Below are positions 61,950 through 64,000 of a DNA stretch of 64,000 bases, in pieces. The notes beneath the pieces are model-generated. The model ran no database searches and was not told where the DNA came from. It saw only the letters and a list, made by a program, of their open reading frames with translations. Both the position numbers and the translations under genes were made by a program. Location of the stretch: positions 62,001 to 126,000 of the forward strand of contig JAAFJP010000002.1 in assembly GCA_013298125.1 (NCBI GenBank), written 5' to 3'. Source of the DNA: Cytophagales bacterium (lineage in GTDB: Bacteria > Bacteroidota > Bacteroidia > Cytophagales > Spirosomataceae). The stretch's first letter is position 1, and each line of letters begins with the position of its first letter.

Positions 61950-62027
61950 AAATATTTCGGTACTCTGTACCTTTGTGACAACGTTTCACGATAATTCTAC
62001 AAATATCTCGGTACTCTGTACCTTTGC
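61950..62027 (+). promoter_or_regulatory. duplicated promoter-like repeat upstream of small ORF
   Basis: Two 26-bp copies differing at one base (61950-61975 and 62002-62027) with the palindrome GGTAC-TCT-GTACC running into TACCTTTG, an exact -7 match. The second copy ends 25 bases before the ATG at 62053. Two tandem promoters or a promoter plus operator duplication. Confidence 0.6.
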
Positions 62028-62052
62028 ATGACAAGAGTTAAATAATATCAAC

Positions 62053-62295
62053 ATGAAAGAATTAATTAATAACCTCATAAATGCCAAAGGTTTAGAGCAA
62101 TACGAGATAGCGAGTAGTGCTTGTTTAGCTTTTTTTGAAAATGCTACCGATACCCAAAAAGAACAGCTAAGGGAGGCAATGAGAAAAAAGGCGGATTTAA
62201 TTACAGTCGAAGCCAAACAGACCATTAGTAAAATATCAAATCAGCTACGGAGACGTAAAGTTTTGCAGTCCAAGAATCTATACAAACAAAGGTAA
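62053..62295 (+). CDS. hypothetical small helical protein
   Basis: 80 residues, highly charged, predicted all-helical with a basic C-terminus (NQLRRRKVLQSKNLYKQR). No signal or membrane segment. No family recognised. Preceded by a good TAnnTTTG promoter, which supports it being expressed. Confidence 0.6.
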   Translation: MKELINNLINAKGLEQYEIASSACLAFFENATDTQKEQLREAMRKKADLITVEAKQTISKISNQLRRRKVLQSKNLYKQR

Positions 62296-62348
62296 AAACA
62301 ACTGATTAAACGACAGTTTTGCAAAATATTTAAACAAAAAATAATCAG

Positions 62349-62954
62349 ATGTTTTTTAGACACGGGTACATCAATTTATTTTTCAAAAAACTATTTACTT
62401 TTTCCATCATACTTTTTGTAGGAAATAATAGTTTTGCTCAATTATATAAAACAAATATGAAAGTGGCTTTTCAGTATAATAACAAGCTTGATAGTATCAT
62501 TATGCCTCCTAAGTATTTAGAATATTCAATTAATAAAGACAAAAAAGATTATCAATATCAGGTCAAGTGTTTTATCTTGATTTACACAGATTCCTTGTTG
62601 GTGACAAAATTTACTGAGAACACAGAGGGTAAAATAGAAAGAAATGATTCTAAAATTTATAATCAAGAAACCATAAAATTTGTCAATTATTATGCTGATA
62701 AACATTCAAAATATAGACCCTCATGTACGAATGGTGCTTTATTTTCAGATGGAATCGGACATCCTCATGCAAAAGATAAACTTGTTGAATATTCAAAAAA
62801 TGAATGGGAGTGTCATACCCAAGGATATACCCGAGAAGAGTGTACAATATTTGAATATTCGTTTAAATGCAAATTATTGAAGTTTAAATGTATCAGTCCT
62901 TTTAAAAATATTAAAGCGAGATTATTATTTAATAAACTTGTTTATAAGTTATGA
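62349..62954 (+). CDS. hypothetical exported protein
   Basis: 201 residues. A hydrophobic N-terminal stretch after a basic start (HGYINLFFKKLFTFSIILFVGNNSFAQ) looks like a signal peptide. The body is rich in Lys/Tyr/Asn with cysteines in RPSCTNG, EWECHTQG and REECTIFEYSFKC that could form disulfides outside the cytoplasm. Function unknown. Confidence 0.65.
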   Translation: MFFRHGYINLFFKKLFTFSIILFVGNNSFAQLYKTNMKVAFQYNNKLDSIIMPPKYLEYSINKDKKDYQYQVKCFILIYTDSLLVTKFTENTEGKIERNDSKIYNQETIKFVNYYADKHSKYRPSCTNGALFSDGIGHPHAKDKLVEYSKNEWECHTQGYTREECTIFEYSFKCKLLKFKCISPFKNIKARLLFNKLVYKL

Positions 62955-63060
62955 GAGACCAATCTCCCGTCTGATCCAAGTTTGTAAATGAACAATCCCT
63001 CATTAGTCTGACAAGTTTAGTCAAAAAGCCCCGAAAAGTAAAAAATAAAACAACCCAAAA

Positions 63061-63696
63061 ATGGCAACAATCTTTTCTAAAAATATCTCAGAAAATTGTA
63101 TCATCTCACTCTGGAAAATCGAAGAAGATACTGATTTTTTTCTAAAATATCTTGATATAAAAGAAGAGAATTTAGAGGCTTGTTCAAAGGCTACTCACCC
63201 CATCAAACAATTGGAATGGTTGGCGAGTCGTACCTGTGTGAAATATACCGTTGAGTTATTAGAACAAAGCTACCAAGGCATCGAAAAAGATGAACACAAC
63301 AATCCGTATCTTTCTAAAATTCAAGGCTTTGTATCACTTTCTCATACAAGCAACTATGCCGTTGCGATTGTGAGTTTGGAAGAAGAAGTAGGTATTGACA
63401 TTGAGAAAATATCCCATAAATTAAGCCGAGTTGCCCATAAATTCTTATCCGAACCTGAACGCCTCCACGCTGGCGATGACCTCCTCAAAATGTGTATTTA
63501 TTGGTGTGCCAAAGAGAGTTTGTACAAATGGTATGGCAAAAAGAATTTATCATTTAAAGACAACATTTTCATCGAGCCTTTTGAAGAAAACCCAATGAGA
63601 ATTACAGGAGAAATTTTTATTGATGGAGTCCTGAAAACAGAACATCAATTGGAGGTTTTTTATGTTGATGATTATGTTATTACGGCTACTGTTTAA
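63061..63696 (+). CDS. 4'-phosphopantetheinyl transferase superfamily protein
   Basis: 211 residues, Sfp type. FVSLSHTSNYAVAIVS, VGIDIEKIS (metal-binding D-x-E) and WCAKESLYKWYG are the diagnostic motifs. It transfers phosphopantetheine from CoA to acyl or peptidyl carrier proteins. No carrier-protein or synthase genes are close, so target unknown. Ends overlapping by three bases with the convergent gene at 63693. Confidence 0.9.
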   Translation: MATIFSKNISENCIISLWKIEEDTDFFLKYLDIKEENLEACSKATHPIKQLEWLASRTCVKYTVELLEQSYQGIEKDEHNNPYLSKIQGFVSLSHTSNYAVAIVSLEEEVGIDIEKISHKLSRVAHKFLSEPERLHAGDDLLKMCIYWCAKESLYKWYGKKNLSFKDNIFIEPFEENPMRITGEIFIDGVLKTEHQLEVFYVDDYVITATV

Positions 63697-64000
63697 TCTC
63701 GCATCATTTCCTGCAAAGCCTTCTCAATCTCCTTCACCTTATCATCATCCCCCACTTTTTCAAAAGCCAACGTCAAATTTCTCAAAACTCTACGGATTAT
63801 ATCTAAATTATTACAAGGTTGATAAAAAATTTCGTTTTGAGGAAAATTATATTGAGCGATATAATTATCAATATCCACCCGACTGAAAACTAATCCACGA
63901 TTAAAAACATTGATATAAAACTGCATATTGCCTGATTTATAAGTTAGAATGAACAAATTTGGTAGATTTACACCCCAAATGGGCAAGTTCAATTTTTGAG
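63693..64000 (-). CDS. SirB1/transglutaminase-like protein, C-terminal part (cut by window edge)
   Basis: The open frame runs off the right edge, so only the last 101 residues are seen. The blocks WGVNLPNLFILTY, FYINVFNRGLVFSRVDIDNYI and RRVLRNLTLAFEKVGDDDKVKEIEKAL match the SirB1-family transglutaminase-like proteins, in which the C-terminal part is helical. The catalytic portion would lie outside the window. Confidence 0.65.
   Translation of the reverse strand, partial: QKLNLPIWGVNLPNLFILTYKSGNMQFYINVFNRGLVFSRVDIDNYIAQYNFPQNEIFYQPCNNLDIIRRVLRNLTLAFEKVGDDDKVKEIEKALQEMMRD

Larger units (their letters stand above)
61583..62052. other. intergenic region rich in inverted and direct repeats
   Basis: 470 bases with no convincing gene. 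Contains the 26-bp inverted repeat at 61739-61872, two copies of GAAGACCAACAAAGGC near 61896 and 61932, and paired promoter-like repeats at 61950 and 62002. Confidence 0.6.

Noticed and set aside
61686-61994. Overlapping open frames on both strands
   Set aside because: They fall on inverted and direct repeats, have no start signals or recognisable domains, and contradict each other.
1-64000. tRNA or rRNA genes
   Set aside because: No cloverleaf with GGTTCGA-type arms or rRNA-like conserved block was recognised by eye; a covariance search would be needed to be certain.

Overview
The window is chromosomal DNA of an AT-rich, Gram-negative member of the Bacteroidota, most likely Cytophagales (an Emticicia/Arcicella-like genus is a guess). 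The evidence is a gliding-motility gldC gene, a type IX secretion C-terminal sorting domain on an amidase, many -7 elements of the Bacteroidota form TAnnTTTG (e.g. 2740, 22825, 28609, 32119, 62020), the long form of IspG, and genes that mostly lack Shine-Dalgarno sequences.

Layout. 1-10254: a ferredoxin/ferredoxin reductase pair, an AraC regulator, and a complete, tightly packed 4-hydroxybenzoate/protocatechuate operon (pobA-pcaD-pcaC-pcaH-pcaG-pcaIJ fused-pcaF-pcaB) taking 4-hydroxybenzoate to succinyl-CoA and acetyl-CoA. 10255-17469: an accessory block read from the minus strand, in which small exported, membrane or regulatory genes are separated by three ~200-bp imperfect inverted repeats built like integron attC sites; at its head sit a tyrosine recombinase with an IntI-like C-terminus and an overlapping short ssb gene. 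This looks like an unusual integron-like cassette system and is the main finding. 17501-34866: folE/queD, a GH109 enzyme with a sugar kinase and a nucleotidyltransferase (possible GalNAc salvage), an Rpn-type nuclease gene, ispG, gldC, folC, trmB, gap, dapD and a 3-hydroxyacyl-CoA dehydrogenase. 35003-40794: a YdeP-type molybdoenzyme with fdhD, cvfB, an HTH regulator behind repeated operator-like motifs, and a HigBA-type toxin-antitoxin pair. 40953-48384: a secreted amidase, a parS-like site and several perfect DnaA boxes (candidate replication-origin zone), a MazG-like NTPase, an Imm32-like protein, a TPR protein and gyrA. 48936-54294: a barnase-like RNase and a barstar-like inhibitor separated by accessory genes including a second Rpn nuclease, then an acetyltransferase and a purple-acid-phosphatase-like protein. 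54331-64000: an S9 peptidase, LacI regulator, folB, a DivIVA-domain protein, acetyltransferase, WD40 protein, two unknown genes, a phosphopantetheinyl transferase and the end of a SirB1/transglutaminase-like gene.

The intergenic DNA carries several repeat families: a MITE-like element with a C/G-rich hairpin (three copies), GTCTGAATCAGGATTT repeats, long perfect palindromes and nested inverted repeats. No tRNA, rRNA, CRISPR array or complete IS element was seen. All family assignments come from reading motifs in the translated sequence; no database search was possible.
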